DNA of 34,180 nt, taken from NCBI GenBank assembly GCA_032718475.1, contig JAUCBJ010006898.1:1-34180 (forward strand), read 5' to 3'. The notes under the pieces were generated by a model. It worked only from the letters and a program-made list of their open reading frames with translations, did no database searches and was not told the origin of the DNA. The translations under genes were made by a program, and so were the position numbers. Source of the stretch: Nemertoderma westbladi. Taxonomy: Eukaryota > Xenacoelomorpha > Nemertodermatida > Nemertodermatidae. Shown here in pieces: positions 9,046-19,200 of this stretch (position 1 is the stretch's first letter; each line of letters begins with the position of its first letter).

Positions 9046-9216
9046 GTAAATATCTCACTGCTGACATACCGGTACTGATGTACCGATCTACCTAACTGTT
9101 CAGTTGTTGTTTGATACTGCTATTTGCTGTCAGTTCTTCATAATATGGTTGATGAATTATTATATTTGGAATAACGATAAATAACCCCGCAACCCAATAT
9201 TCTTGATATACTGAAG

Positions 9217-9218
9217 GT
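9217..9218 (+). other. Strong splice-donor-like site in the LTR
   Basis: GAAG|GTAAGAG (GT at 9217-9218) matches the donor consensus. If used with an acceptor such as ACAG just before the ATG (around 12040), it would remove the long repetitive leader. Not proven. Confidence 0.35.
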
Positions 9219-9598
9219 AAGAGAGAAAGGTTACCAATAACGATTGTGACTTATGTTAAAGTGGTTTGAAGTGAATCTAATGTTATTTGATAGACCCTAC
9301 ATGAGTCAGCCTGTGTTCCTTTTATATGTGACTAAAATCAGTGAAGATTGGCAGATTAGTGTGCAGTATTGTGCAGCATAGTGTATGAGTGAGTCTGTTA
9401 AAGAAGCAATTCCTAAAGAATGCGTCATATATGTGGATTATAATTAAGCCATATCGTTGTGAGTAGTTTAAGTCATAACTCTGTTTATATAGATAAAGCG
9501 CCACGTCCTAAAGGAACTGTTAATATTACCGAAGGTGAATAATATTGTCAGAGATTATATAATACTGTCAGTCGAATAATACATTAGGCTTACATAGC

Positions 9599-9604
9599 AA
9601 TAAA
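9599..9604 (+). terminator. Polyadenylation signal in the LTR
   Basis: AATAAA in GCAATAAAAAATT; the same at 21609-21614 in the 3' LTR would end the element's transcript. Confidence 0.5.
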
Positions 9605-9781
9605 AAATTAAACCGTCGAACCCAATCTCCCGGGAATATCCAGCGGGTGAATGGTCGCGCACGGATTGGTTTCGACTAGTGTAGTGAATCAAATACTTGT
9701 CATAGACTAAAAGCAGATTTAATATCTAGAAGACATCTTAATTTGGTGGGTTAAACTGCCAAAGGTCTGAAAGCGCGAACA

Positions 9782-9820
9782 TTAAAGGATATAGCTTCTT
9801 TATTGCAGTAAGCAATAAAG
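9782..9820 (+). promoter_or_regulatory. Primer-binding region with hairpin, no tRNA-type PBS
   Basis: The bases after the 5' LTR (TTAAAGGATATA, 9782-9793) do not start with TGG, so no usual tRNA 3' end can pair. They are exactly complementary to TATATCCTTTAA at 9019-9030 in the LTR. A perfect 9 bp stem follows: CTTTATTGC (9798-9806), loop AGTAA, GCAATAAAG (9812-9820). This recalls the self-priming arrangement of Tf1-type elements. Whether it works here is inference. Confidence 0.45.
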
Positions 9821-10063
9821 TCGAAAGTATCGGTCGACCGGTAACCAGTAGGCCTGACTGCCTGATCATCCGGACCGGTACTTACTTCCGTATAAGTACA
9901 GCAGTATTATTCGATTTGATTATATATGCCGGTAGGTCTTAATAATTAATCGGGGACGCCTGGTTTTTATTGGGATTTTACTTAGGCCTATTTCTGTCAG
10001 TTTTATTTGTTTGTAGGCCAGTATTGAACAGAAGGCGTGTAAACCTGATCAGATTGTACAGAC

Positions 10064-10639
10064 AATTTGTAGGCTGAGCTGTTGTCTGATTGCTGTTAGG
10101 TCCGAACGAATTGCAGTGTGTGTAGAGCACTTGTCCGATTAAGTACGGTTAGGAAGTAGGGGCAGCAACGCTGTAAGGTAAACCCCCAACTAAAAGAATA
10201 AGTCGCACTACTGGGTTAGAGCGCATACTCCCTAATCATTTCGGAGTCTGCATGTCCTGTAGTTTATTTAGGCTTGAGAGTAGTCTGCCATCGTTTAGTC
10301 TGTACTCTGTTTGTGTAAGTCTGTACGGGTAGCGTATAATTTTATTTAGATAATTTGTAGGCTGGATAGTTGTCTGGCTGTTATTAGGTCTGAACGGATT
10401 GCCGCGTGTGTAGATCATCTGTCCGATTAAGTACGATTAGGCAGTAGGGGCAGCGAACGCTGTAAGGTAAACCCCCGACTAAAGAATAAGTCGCACTACT
10501 GGGTTAGAGCGCATACTCCCTAATCATTTCTGAGTCTGCATATACCGTAGTTTGTTTAGGCTTGATAGTAGTCTGTCAGTGTTCGGTCTGTATTTTGTTT
10601 GAGTAGTTTGTACGCGTAGCGTAATATTTATTATTCAGA
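10064..10639 (+). repeat. Leader tandem duplication, 288 bp unit
   Basis: Two units, 10064-10351 and 10352-10639, both starting AATTTGTAGGCTG. Shared blocks include TGTCCGATTAAGTACG-TTAGG, AGTAGGGGCAGC, AAGGTAAACCCCC and AATAAGTCGCACTACTGGG. They differ at a modest number of places. Located in the untranslated leader of the LTR element. Confidence 0.85.
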
Positions 10640-11570
10640 GTTTATGCGATTATTCGCAACATTCAAGTCCCCAAGTTTGTTCCTACAGTAATTGTGTTTG
10701 TTATACATACCGCTATAGTTAAATTAACCTCGGTACTACACGGGCTGCTCGGCGTAGGTAAAGACTGGTGATTTTGTGCATCGGTCACTCCAGCAGATGC
10801 CGTGGTTCTTTTAGCTGTTCAAGTATATTTAACTACTGATTATTTGTTATACAAGTACTCGTACCTAATTTAGGGTTTAGTGTATAGTACTTTCCGAAGT
10901 AATTATTGTAGGCATTATATTTGTGTTGTAAAGTGGTTGATAGGCACATTCGATTAGCTCTATTAACTTCTAGGTAGGAACACTCCGTGATACATAACGT
11001 AGAACCTATAGCGATACGGCTATAGGTCGTCAGGCGGTGGTATTTTCCTATCTAGACAACGCAGTGTATTTACTACTACTTATTATTTCAAATACCGTAG
11101 TACCCTGTCCGCTGTAATAACCGGTTTTCTAACCCTTTGTTAGGCTGGTTTGTAGACTTCTTGTAAAATTACCCTAAAAATTCGTATTTGTGTTTTTGTA
11201 AATTTTTGTGTTTATTTAGAGATTGTAATCTCACCCGAATTGTACGTAATTTGTAGTATTAAGTAACTTAGGTAAATTAGTATTATTTGTTTTAGTGTCC
11301 TGTACGTAACACTTCACTGAAAGCGCACCGCTTTGTGTAGTGATTACTCCCCAGAAATAATAACATTTATTTCAAACATTGACAAAACCCATTAAAAACG
11401 GGTATATATATATTATAAATCAAATCTAACGATTTATAAATCGTAGGCCTACCATACAACCATTAGGTCTCAATATCAGTTGGATTACTGCTTAAATAAC
11501 GGTAATAAAGTAAGTTAAAGTAACCAAGTAACCCTAAAGTTCAGAAATTCAATTATTTAAAATAATTGAT
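10640..11570 (+). other. Leader of the LTR element, no recognised feature
   Basis: AT-rich untranslated sequence with many in-frame stops. Nothing coding or structured was recognised. Confidence 0.5.
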
Positions 11571-11960
11571 ATACCGGTATTTACGATAGGCCTATTATCT
11601 TTATTTCTATAAATTTCGGCTGAAATTATACCGGTACTTGTAATTAATTCTAGTTTGTAATTATACTTATATATATACACTATAAGTGTAAACTGCATAC
11701 CGGTATTCTCGATAGGCCTATTATCTTTATTTCTATAAATCTAGGCTGAAATTATACCGGTACTTGTAATTAATTCTATTCCAGAATTATATATCCTACA
11801 AACTGTAAGCTGTATACCGGTATTCCGATAGGCCTATTATATATTTATATATATTTGTGCTAAAATTATACCGGTATTCTGTGATAAACCTAGTCTGTAA
11901 TAATAGTTATATATACTATAAGCATACCGGTATTCTTATATATTATATATCACGCTACAC
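11571..11960 (+). repeat. Leader tandem repeat with ATACCGGTATT units
   Basis: Units begin at 11571, 11697 and 11814 (spacing 126 and 117 bases) with ATACCGGTATT followed by CGATAGGCCTATTAT, then AAATTATACCGGTACTTG in the first two. Shorter ATACCGGTATT copies start at 11868 and 11925. ACCGGT and AGGCCT are palindromes. The array ends about 100 bases before the gag start. Confidence 0.8.
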
Positions 11961-12066
11961 TGAGTAGCAGTACCGGTAATTAATTACTAGGCTAGCAGGT
12001 AATACTGAGTTACTAGACTTACTCAGACTGTAATACAGCAGTAGACATTCAACGGTATACATAGTC

Positions 12067-15000
12067 ATGTCTGATACTAAGCAGAACCTGTCAGACAGTT
12101 TATTAGATGTAACTATCTGCGACTCAGATAGAGACGTACAACTGTCTGGTCGTAAATCCAGTTCACCTCCCACTGTGAGGAAGGTCATCCCTCCAGTAGT
12201 AATAACAGAACCTAGGCTGGTCCAACATCGTAGGTCTATCATAGGCACCCGAGCTCAGGTCAAGCGGGACCAACAAGCGGCGGAACAGCAACAACCCGCT
12301 AGTCAAGAACTCATTCCTCAGCGGCCCAGCAGCTCCAGTAGTGAGGATACTGTAGAGCTGACACCCGAGAGCGGAGCAGAGATGACGGATGCGGTTTATA
12401 CGGATCCCCTTCTCATCCTTCCTGCAGCCGTGCTCGCTGGGTTATTGATCGCGGTGGAAGAACACCAGATCGATTGGGCGAGGAGTCAAAGATCAACTAG
12501 AGATAGTTATGCGGGGTACACTAGTGAAGAACTGAAGTCTATTGTCGAGTCGCAATGGAACTTCCCCGGACCCGGACTCCCGTTTGATTTATCAGAAGCT
12601 GCCTGGGAAGACATACACCGGATGGGAGTAGCCAAGGAAACCATCGATCCAGCTGTGTGGAAGAGGTCCGCAGCCGGATACGCACAGGGATTCTTCAGCT
12701 CTATGGAGCGAATAGAAAAGCAACTTTTTCAACAACCTCAAGGACCTCAAGAGCAGGGATCGCTGCTTTATCAAGTTAGAGAAAGAGTTCTGCGGATTAG
12801 GCTAATCTTATCCGCCTTTGAGGAGGCTTCTAAAAGAAGGCAAGACACGTCGTTGCAAGTTGCCGTAAAGACTTGGTTTCAACGGGTGAGTCGCCAGGTT
12901 CAAGGAGCAGCTCAGTGGAAAGCTCAGTTGGAGGAGCGCTCAACCCATGGAGAATCAACAGACGCTACTTTTTCCCAAGTGGAAAGTGAAGCGACGGCAG
13001 AGAAACCACATAAGAAGGATGCCATTGATATCTATCTGTCAGACTATCAGCGTTTTGTGGGAGATAAAGAGTTGAGGAGAAGGCTAGAGGGACTTAGCCC
13101 TAATAGCGAAGGAGCCAAACTTGTGTTAGATGCGATTGATGTGGATAGGTTAGCGGCGAACCAAGCTAAATTCGATGAACAACTCCGCATCGCTAGAGAA
13201 AGGGAAGAACAAGTAAGGAAAAAACGTATAGAAGACAGAAAGGCCGCAGCAAAAGCAGAGGCAGAGGCAAAAGCGGCAGCAGCAGAAGCAGCGGCAGAAG
13301 CAAAAGCGGCAGTAGCAAAGGCAGAGGCAGAGGCAAAAGCAGCAGAAGCAGCGGCAGAAGCAAAAGCGGCAGTAGCAAAGGCAGAGGCAGAGGTAAAAGC
13401 GGCAGCGGCAGAGGCAAAAGCGGCAGCAGCAGAAGCAGAACGGAGAGCGGCTGAAGAGATCGCCCAACTGGAGTTGGAAACGCTTCAAGAGAAGCAAGAC
13501 GACTTCAGTAAACAGTTAACAGCTAGTAATATGCAGATGATGAATCGATCTACTCCCAAAAGACAGGGATATACATCATCAGAAGAAGGCGATACCACCG
13601 ATACTGAAGGCAAAGGAAATAGATCTCGTCAAAGCAGACGTAAAAGAACATTCCACCGGCAGAAATTGCCTGATTTGCCTCCAGCTGTTAGAAGGCAACT
13701 AAATAACACCAAAGTAGGTAGTACAGAGCCCGCAGACCAAATAATTAAAATAGAAAGACTCCCTACTATAGTAGATGAGCCTGAAATAATTAGGCCTGTT
13801 CTTGAAATCACCCCTTCGGTGATAGACGCACATGTGCTCCCTGAAACTACCTCTAAATTCCCTCTGCATAGCACTAAGCTACCTGTGCCCCGCAGAACTG
13901 CCCAAGAGACAGTTCAGGTCCTGGACCCCGAGCGAAATATTCACAATTTGTCGCCCGTTGTCCCTCGTCCGCCCGCTACAACGTTGGCGACTCCCGCTTC
14001 GGCGGTCGAATGGGTGGACGAGAGACGGCGGGGGATGGATATCCTGCTCGGGCAGATGCAGGAGACTGTCCAGCAATTCAAGGGCACAGTAAGGGAAAGT
14101 AGGCTAGAGTTGCAAGAAGTGCAGCAAAGTATCGCGCTTGAACGCGACAAATTAGTAAACACCCAAAAGGGTATACCACCACCCTCTGTAACAATGTGTC
14201 AACCTGTTAGGTCTGAAGTATTGCATGCGCAAGGTGTGGAGCCTACACGCATATATACTGCTAGCGAAGTAGAAACTCCTATAGTGAACCCTATTAAGGG
14301 TAATTATAGACCTGTTGATAATGACATTCCCTATAGACCTGATCATAATCCGAGAAATTTATATACCGATAACTCGATATTAAATAACACGATGGCCCAA
14401 GAAAGTTTTACGCGTCAAATGGCTAGAACCGAAGCCCGGCAAGCGGTGAAGGTGGGAGAGATAGTCAAATTCAATGGAGATGAGATGAAATGGTTACCTT
14501 TTAATGAATATTACAAAGATAACATACAGAACTCTGTACTATCTAATGGAGAAAAACTTAGATACCTCATCGAGTGCTTGGAAGGATCTCCCAAGTTAAT
14601 GGCGTTAAAGTTTATTGGACATCCAGACGGATTAAGACAAGTTTGGGACACGCTAAACATCAGGTATGGTAATAGGAATAATATCGCTAAGTATTTATAT
14701 GCAAAATTAGTAGCGCCCAGAAAGTTCATCAGCAGCGGGATAATAGAGTTTTCCGATGAGATTCAAGAGATCTGTAGACAATTAGATTGGTTAGGTAAGT
14801 CTCATGAATACCAAAGTTCTATGGTCATTGGAGCTATGGCTTCTACTTTACCGAAGGGTGGAGTAGGTACACGCTGGGATAAGAAAGTGTTATATATGAT
14901 GGAACAACAACAACGAGACCCTACCATGGCTGATCTCATGTCATTCTTGGATAGCGAGGTGAAATTACAGCTCCTAAGGCAGTCCAGAGAGAAGACATTG

Positions 15001-17040
15001 GAAAACAAGGTAAGTGAGAAACCCGTTTCTAGGAGAAGGGTAACACCAGTATGTTATACCGACGATGGTGAAAGCCAAACTTCTCAAGGAGAGGACAGCG
15101 GGAAAGACACTGACAGATCTTATGTCAATAAAATGCCTAAAGATCAGGTAAGTAAATCCAAGTCTCGACCCAATGACAGAAGGGAACCGGTACAAAAAAC
15201 CCCTCCTACGTCTCCTAAAAGAACTCAGGTGAGAAAGCCCGAGGAAAGAACAAGTGTGCACCACATAGCACAGGTTAAAGTAAGTAACATCAAGCCGAAA
15301 TGTGTGCTGTGCGACGGGCCCCACCGTTTAAATGAGTGTGATAAATTCCTGAGGAAATCACTCGAGGATAGACGTGAAGTCATGTGGGATAAGCGGTTGT
15401 GTTATAATTGCCTCAGACGAGGACACCAACGGCGAACCTGTAACTCCGACGCAAGGTGTGCAAAGTGCGGCGCAAAACATCATATCTTGTTGCACACGGA
15501 ATTCGAACGAAACAACCCGAGTCAGGTAAGTGAGTCCGAACTACATGTCCAATTCAGTGATGTGAACGACACTGATCAATCTGAGATGGAAGGATTCTAT
15601 ACGGACGAGTTCTCCGACCAAAACGAATCCTGTTACCTAATAAACACCACCGCAGTGTATCGAGCACTCGTGTATGAGAAAGACACAGACAGCGACCTTA
15701 CCTTAACTACTTCCGATCAACAACCATCTTGGAAAGCGCCAACTTCCAATATAGGAATCCGAGAATTTCCTGTAGTCCAGTTACGGGTCCACGGACCTCA
15801 GAAGAGCTATATAGTGAACGCCCTCCTGGACTCCGGTAGCACAGGAACATTCATCGATAAAGAACTAGCCGAAGTCATCTTTGCTGGACAACCCAAGTTC
15901 CGAACCAAGCTAAACATGTCAGGGATCATGCAGGTTTGGAATTCTACTGTAGCTGCCGACTATTATATAGGTGAGTTGTCCACCCCCCAGGACGAACTAG
16001 GAGAACATAGCATCAGGTCAGTGAAAATGGTGGCTATAAAGAACTTCGCTACTACTCAAGCAGACCTTTATAATTGGGACGAGGATGAGAGCATCCAACA
16101 TCTTAACATACCTCGATTCCAGACTGATTATCCTGGAGTGCAAATACTCATCGGCCAAAACGCGCATGAGGCGCTAGAGACATTAGAGAAACGGCCTGCT
16201 CAACCGCAGCCACTACAGACCTATGCGGTAAGAACTAGAGTAGGTTGGTACCTTACTGGACCTTCCCGTAGAACGCTCAGAGAAAGACTGCTTCAGGATC
16301 GCGTCTGCCAGCGGAGTGAATGGGAAGATGATACTAGTAAGGGAGACGACCCAACTGAGGGAACACCACACTCCTCAGATAATGACAATCTTAGCTCCAA
16401 TGTAGATCAATGGAGATATTGCCCCAAGAAGTTTAATCCAACGGACATCGCTTCCAGAGGAGCAACTCCTCAAGAACTAACAGATACTATAGATCGGTTA
16501 GGTGAACCCGACTTCCTGAGTAAGGAGAATGAATGGCCTCCCCATCTTACTCCGACTGAGATTAGACCAGCCAAGGGAGCGGAGAAAGTCGAATCTGAAA
16601 CCCGGACGGGTGGAGCGGAGTTATTTGAACCCGGGATAGATCTGTCGGTATTACATGTTGCCAGGGACGACGCCGTGGATCTGGGCCTCCCCTCCGCGAG
16701 TGGATCCTTCATGAAGATCAGAGAGAGCGATTGGAGCTCTGGAACATCAGATGTCTCGCAGGGACTCTCACCTCTCCTGCAGAGAGCGACGGACCTCTAT
16801 AGCTCCTGGAATCGGCTTTGTGACGCCGTCATATACTTTGAGCGATGTTTCTATCGTCACTATTCCAGGACGAAGAGGAAACCTGGAATTGTATTCAGGA
16901 TGCAGCGACTCAATCACCCAGTCGGTCGTTTGTGTTTATCGGAAGGGAATGGAGGACTCTCCGGAAACTGTGGAAGGCAAGATTCTCTTCCCACGACCAC
17001 CTCCCTAATCCTTCAAACATCTAGGGACTCCATAACGTAA
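12067..17040 (+). CDS. BEL/Pao Gag-protease polyprotein with deleted pol
   Basis: A 1657-residue frame; the ATG is the first in frame after upstream stops. In order: N-terminal part with a hydrophobic segment (about 114-129); an Ala/Glu/Lys helical stretch (about 392-462) built partly from a 60 bp tandem repeat; a DUF1759-like capsid region (about 785-960, with IVKFNGD, LECLEG-like and FSDEIQEICRQLDWLG); three zinc knuckles (C1079-C1082-H1086-C1091; C1112-C1115-H1120-C1125; C1131-C1134-H1138); an aspartic protease of the DUF1758 type with D1255-S-G-S. After TRVGWYLTGPSRR the normal next domain, reverse transcriptase, is absent. About 45 residues later comes WRYCPKKFNPTDIASRG (1449 on), the end of RNase H in complete elements. 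SSWNRL and RHYSRT follow, normally before integrase; the frame then shifts and stops. Gag should form the particle and the protease cut it. Confidence 0.9.
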   Translation: MSDTKQNLSDSLLDVTICDSDRDVQLSGRKSSSPPTVRKVIPPVVITEPRLVQHRRSIIGTRAQVKRDQQAAEQQQPASQELIPQRPSSSSSEDTVELTPESGAEMTDAVYTDPLLILPAAVLAGLLIAVEEHQIDWARSQRSTRDSYAGYTSEELKSIVESQWNFPGPGLPFDLSEAAWEDIHRMGVAKETIDPAVWKRSAAGYAQGFFSSMERIEKQLFQQPQGPQEQGSLLYQVRERVLRIRLILSAFEEASKRRQDTSLQVAVKTWFQRVSRQVQGAAQWKAQLEERSTHGESTDATFSQVESEATAEKPHKKDAIDIYLSDYQRFVGDKELRRRLEGLSPNSEGAKLVLDAIDVDRLAANQAKFDEQLRIAREREEQVRKKRIEDRKAAAKAEAEAKAAAAEAAAEAKAAVAKAEAEAKAAEAAAEAKAAVAKAEAEVKAAAAEAKAAAAEAERRAAEEIAQLELETLQEKQDDFSKQLTASNMQMMNRSTPKRQGYTSSEEGDTTDTEGKGNRSRQSRRKRTFHRQKLPDLPPAVRRQLNNTKVGSTEPADQIIKIERLPTIVDEPEIIRPVLEITPSVIDAHVLPETTSKFPLHSTKLPVPRRTAQETVQVLDPERNIHNLSPVVPRPPATTLATPASAVEWVDERRRGMDILLGQMQETVQQFKGTVRESRLELQEVQQSIALERDKLVNTQKGIPPPSVTMCQPVRSEVLHAQGVEPTRIYTASEVETPIVNPIKGNYRPVDNDIPYRPDHNPRNLYTDNSILNNTMAQESFTRQMARTEARQAVKVGEIVKFNGDEMKWLPFNEYYKDNIQNSVLSNGEKLRYLIECLEGSPKLMALKFIGHPDGLRQVWDTLNIRYGNRNNIAKYLYAKLVAPRKFISSGIIEFSDEIQEICRQLDWLGKSHEYQSSMVIGAMASTLPKGGVGTRWDKKVLYMMEQQQRDPTMADLMSFLDSEVKLQLLRQSREKTLENKVSEKPVSRRRVTPVCYTDDGESQTSQGEDSGKDTDRSYVNKMPKDQVSKSKSRPNDRREPVQKTPPTSPKRTQVRKPEERTSVHHIAQVKVSNIKPKCVLCDGPHRLNECDKFLRKSLEDRREVMWDKRLCYNCLRRGHQRRTCNSDARCAKCGAKHHILLHTEFERNNPSQVSESELHVQFSDVNDTDQSEMEGFYTDEFSDQNESCYLINTTAVYRALVYEKDTDSDLTLTTSDQQPSWKAPTSNIGIREFPVVQLRVHGPQKSYIVNALLDSGSTGTFIDKELAEVIFAGQPKFRTKLNMSGIMQVWNSTVAADYYIGELSTPQDELGEHSIRSVKMVAIKNFATTQADLYNWDEDESIQHLNIPRFQTDYPGVQILIGQNAHEALETLEKRPAQPQPLQTYAVRTRVGWYLTGPSRRTLRERLLQDRVCQRSEWEDDTSKGDDPTEGTPHSSDNDNLSSNVDQWRYCPKKFNPTDIASRGATPQELTDTIDRLGEPDFLSKENEWPPHLTPTEIRPAKGAEKVESETRTGGAELFEPGIDLSVLHVARDDAVDLGLPSASGSFMKIRESDWSSGTSDVSQGLSPLLQRATDLYSSWNRLCDAVIYFERCFYRHYSRTKRKPGIVFRMQRLNHPVGRLCLSEGNGGLSGNCGRQDSLPTTTSLILQTSRDSIT
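13244..13440 (+). repeat. In-frame GCAGARGC repeat in gag
   Basis: Triplet-rich array coding Ala, Glu, Lys. 13281-13320 recurs exactly at 13341-13380 (60 bp offset, 20 codons), so the length changes in frame. The region predicts a long charged helix like the TolA stalk. Confidence 0.8.
16861..17040 (+). pseudogene. Frameshifted remnant upstream of integrase
   Basis: After RHYSRT the main frame becomes unlike pol. Another frame (from about 16871) reads EEETWNCIQDAATQS and EWRTLRKL, as expected for the helical region before integrase in BEL/Pao. Then LFPR-type residues recall the start of the integrase zinc-finger region, split over frames. No integrase DDE region follows. This is the right edge of the second deletion or of decay. 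Confidence 0.5.
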
Positions 17041-17346
17041 CAACATATGGAGTGGGTGTGTGACTCTATTATTTTATATTATTTTATTATTTTTATATTT
17101 ATGTATGTATTACTATGTAATTTTATTATAATCGTTTTCTTTAATTTCATTCAGTAGAATGTTATTTTAGCGATTATTTAGTAGATTAGTGCAATATATA
17201 TTCGCGTTTATTACTTAATTACGTATATATTATATTTAATGCGACGGCAAGAAATAATTCTTTTCCTTCTTCCTTACTGTCCGTATTACATTACAAATAC
17301 GTAACTACAGTAAGATGAAATGTCCGTACTTATTAAAGTACACGAA
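17041..17346 (+). other. 3' part of the LTR element, no recognised feature
   Basis: Strongly AT-rich (TTTTATTATTTTTATAT-like) and non-coding directly after the gag stop. Confidence 0.5.
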
Positions 17347-17845
17347 GTGGGGACTTCGCGCAGCACGAAGTTGGCAGAGCCTTAGCGAATTGACACTGTT
17401 AGGGGGTAGGTCAATTTATGCAAATAGTCACGTTGGCCCTCTAGCGGCAGACTGGAGAACTGCAGATGGATTCGCCTCCTTTGAAAGTCACAGCTAATGG
17501 TCTAATACATATCTGCCAAGTTTCAGCTTAAACGGATTAAAAGCAAAGAAATGGGAGGGCATTTAATGTTTAGACATGTGGCCCTCTAGCGGGAGACCAT
17601 TGCACTGATGGTGTCTGAAAGTCTCTCAAAAATCTCAACTTTTGCTCATATTGATACCTACAAATTTTCAACTTGGCAGCTTTAAATCCGACAAAGTTAT
17701 TAGCATGTCAAAATCGTAACGACGACGACAACGACGACGACGACAACGACGACGACAACGACGACGACAACTATTTGCATAAATTGACCCACCCCCTAAC
17801 AGTGTCAATTCGCTAAGGCTCCGCCAACTTCGTGGCTCGCCCCAC
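17347..17845. repeat. Fold-back copy of repeat family 1 nested in the LTR element
   Basis: Arms 17347-17428 and 17770-17845 are inverted copies. Both start GTGGGG, contain AAGTTGGC-GAGCCTTAGCG, then ACACTGTTAGGGGGT and ATGCAAAT. Between the arms: family 2 sequence (GGCCCTCTAGCGG at about 17432 and 17580), a stretch with CTAATAACTTTGTC on the minus strand that matches family 1, and a CGACGACAA simple repeat (17712-17770). Confidence 0.75.
17712..17770 (+). repeat. CGACGACAA microsatellite
   Basis: Runs of CGA/CAA triplets, equal to GTCGTCGTT on the other strand. Family 1 copies elsewhere carry GTCGTCGTCG in the same place, so it belongs to that repeat. Confidence 0.8.
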
Positions 17846-18065
17846 AATAAAGCCACTACTATATTCAAGTATTATTGGTAGGCAGAGTATTAGGAATGCA
17901 AAGTTCAGATCCTCGTGTCTCGGCTAAACCAAGCTCTGGGTAGACCTTGGAAACGACTTGCCTCTTCACACTGACATTGCTTCGTGCGATATTGCTCTCA
18001 TACCGTATATTAAATAATACATATAGTAGCGTGATGTCCCTTTAACAGTAGCGTATAACGCAAAA

Positions 18066-18420
18066 TAAATCTGTTAAACCCTTTGACCATCTGTAATTCT
18101 AGTCGATTAAGATATCGCGGCACCCACCGATATACTTGAAAGACAAATTATAGAATCAGTGGTTAACGTCCCCAGACAAGTTCTGGAATAAATCGGTGCC
18201 CATCTCAAATATTAATTAGTTAATATTTACAAATCAAATAAGTCAAAATCTGTAAAATCCAGATCCTTCAACAATTCTAGTCAATTAAGATATCGTAGTA
18301 TTTACCGATATTCTTAAAGAGACAATTTCTTAGAATTAAGGATCTTGTGTCCCTAGACATGTTCTAGAATCAAAATATGTCCATTTAATTATCAAATAAT
18401 AAAATTTCAGGGAATAAATT
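18066..18420 (+). repeat. Tandem duplication, ~178 bp unit, diverged
   Basis: Units start near 18066 and 18244. Shared blocks: AATTCTAGTC-ATTAAGATATCG (18095 and 18273), ACCGATAT-CTT-AA, GTCCC-AGACA-GTTCT-GAAT. Non-coding; in the 3' part of the LTR element. Confidence 0.6.
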
Positions 18421-19200
18421 TAAATTCATGCCTTTTAATGAATTTAATAAATTGCCATTTTACGCAATTTATAAAGTTCCCAAAATTCCATTAATTAATA
18501 GATCAAGGGAGCGGAGATTTATCTTATCATGCGTATGAGAGTGTGAAAGTCTCCCAAACATAGTTAATAGCCGATAAAATTCTTAAAGTCATGTATAAAA
18601 CAGAACATTGACTATTAAAGAATTACTATTAAATAACATCCCAGATCTGTATGCATTGGAATCACCCTAATTCTACCGCTAGCTTTGCATAATGTCACCA
18701 TAGCAACAACCACGCTAGAATTAGAATTGAGTTAAAAGAACAATAGAAAGCTTGTCCCATTGAATAGCATAGGGAATAAATAGTGCACTGATAGTATCCA
18801 AGGATACATAATAATACAGTGACATTCTGGAAGGCATTGACTAACGGACAAGTGACCCGAGTGTGTGTAATTTGTGACAAGTTGTGTGTGTGGTATTTGT
18901 GAGTTTATAGGTGAATGTTACTGCTAAGGTGTGTTTACAGTAGCTAGTCGCAATCGTAAAAGTAACCTAACTCTCCAAGGAAAACCTGAAGTACATCTAA
19001 GCCTTTGGGACGGACAGTCGAGTGACTTGTGCCGGTTGTCGTTGTCGTTGTGCGGCTACGTCGTTGGCGAAAGTACAGCGGCGACGACACATCGGCGCTG
19101 AGGATCTCGTACTGTCCGGGGGTTAATTGGAGTAGGCAGCGACGCTCGCTAGCCTAAATATAAACTCCTTATAATATGGATAAACTCATATATAGCAGAT
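18421..19200 (+). other. 3' part of the LTR element, no recognised feature
   Basis: No clear repeat or RNA. GC content rises from about 18960, before the small frames that follow. Confidence 0.45.

Larger units (their letters stand above)
8553..9781 (+). repeat. 5' long terminal repeat
   Basis: Starts TGTAAAAGCC, ends GCGCGAACA (TG...CA). Seemingly identical to 20563-21791. It contains a TATA-like box near 9007-9013, a possible splice donor at 9217 and a polyadenylation signal at 9599-9604. A 60-codon minus-strand frame in each LTR is a coincidental open frame. Confidence 0.93.

Noticed and set aside
9322-9504. 60-codon minus-strand frame present in both LTRs (also 21332-21514)
   Set aside because: Identical only because the LTRs are identical; no domain and wrong strand for the element.
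13150-13497. Leu/Cys-rich minus-strand frames of 74-115 codons
   Set aside because: Antisense shadows of the Ala/Glu/Lys repeat in gag.
14974-15324. 116-codon minus-strand frame opposite gag
   Set aside because: Antisense shadow of the zinc-knuckle region.
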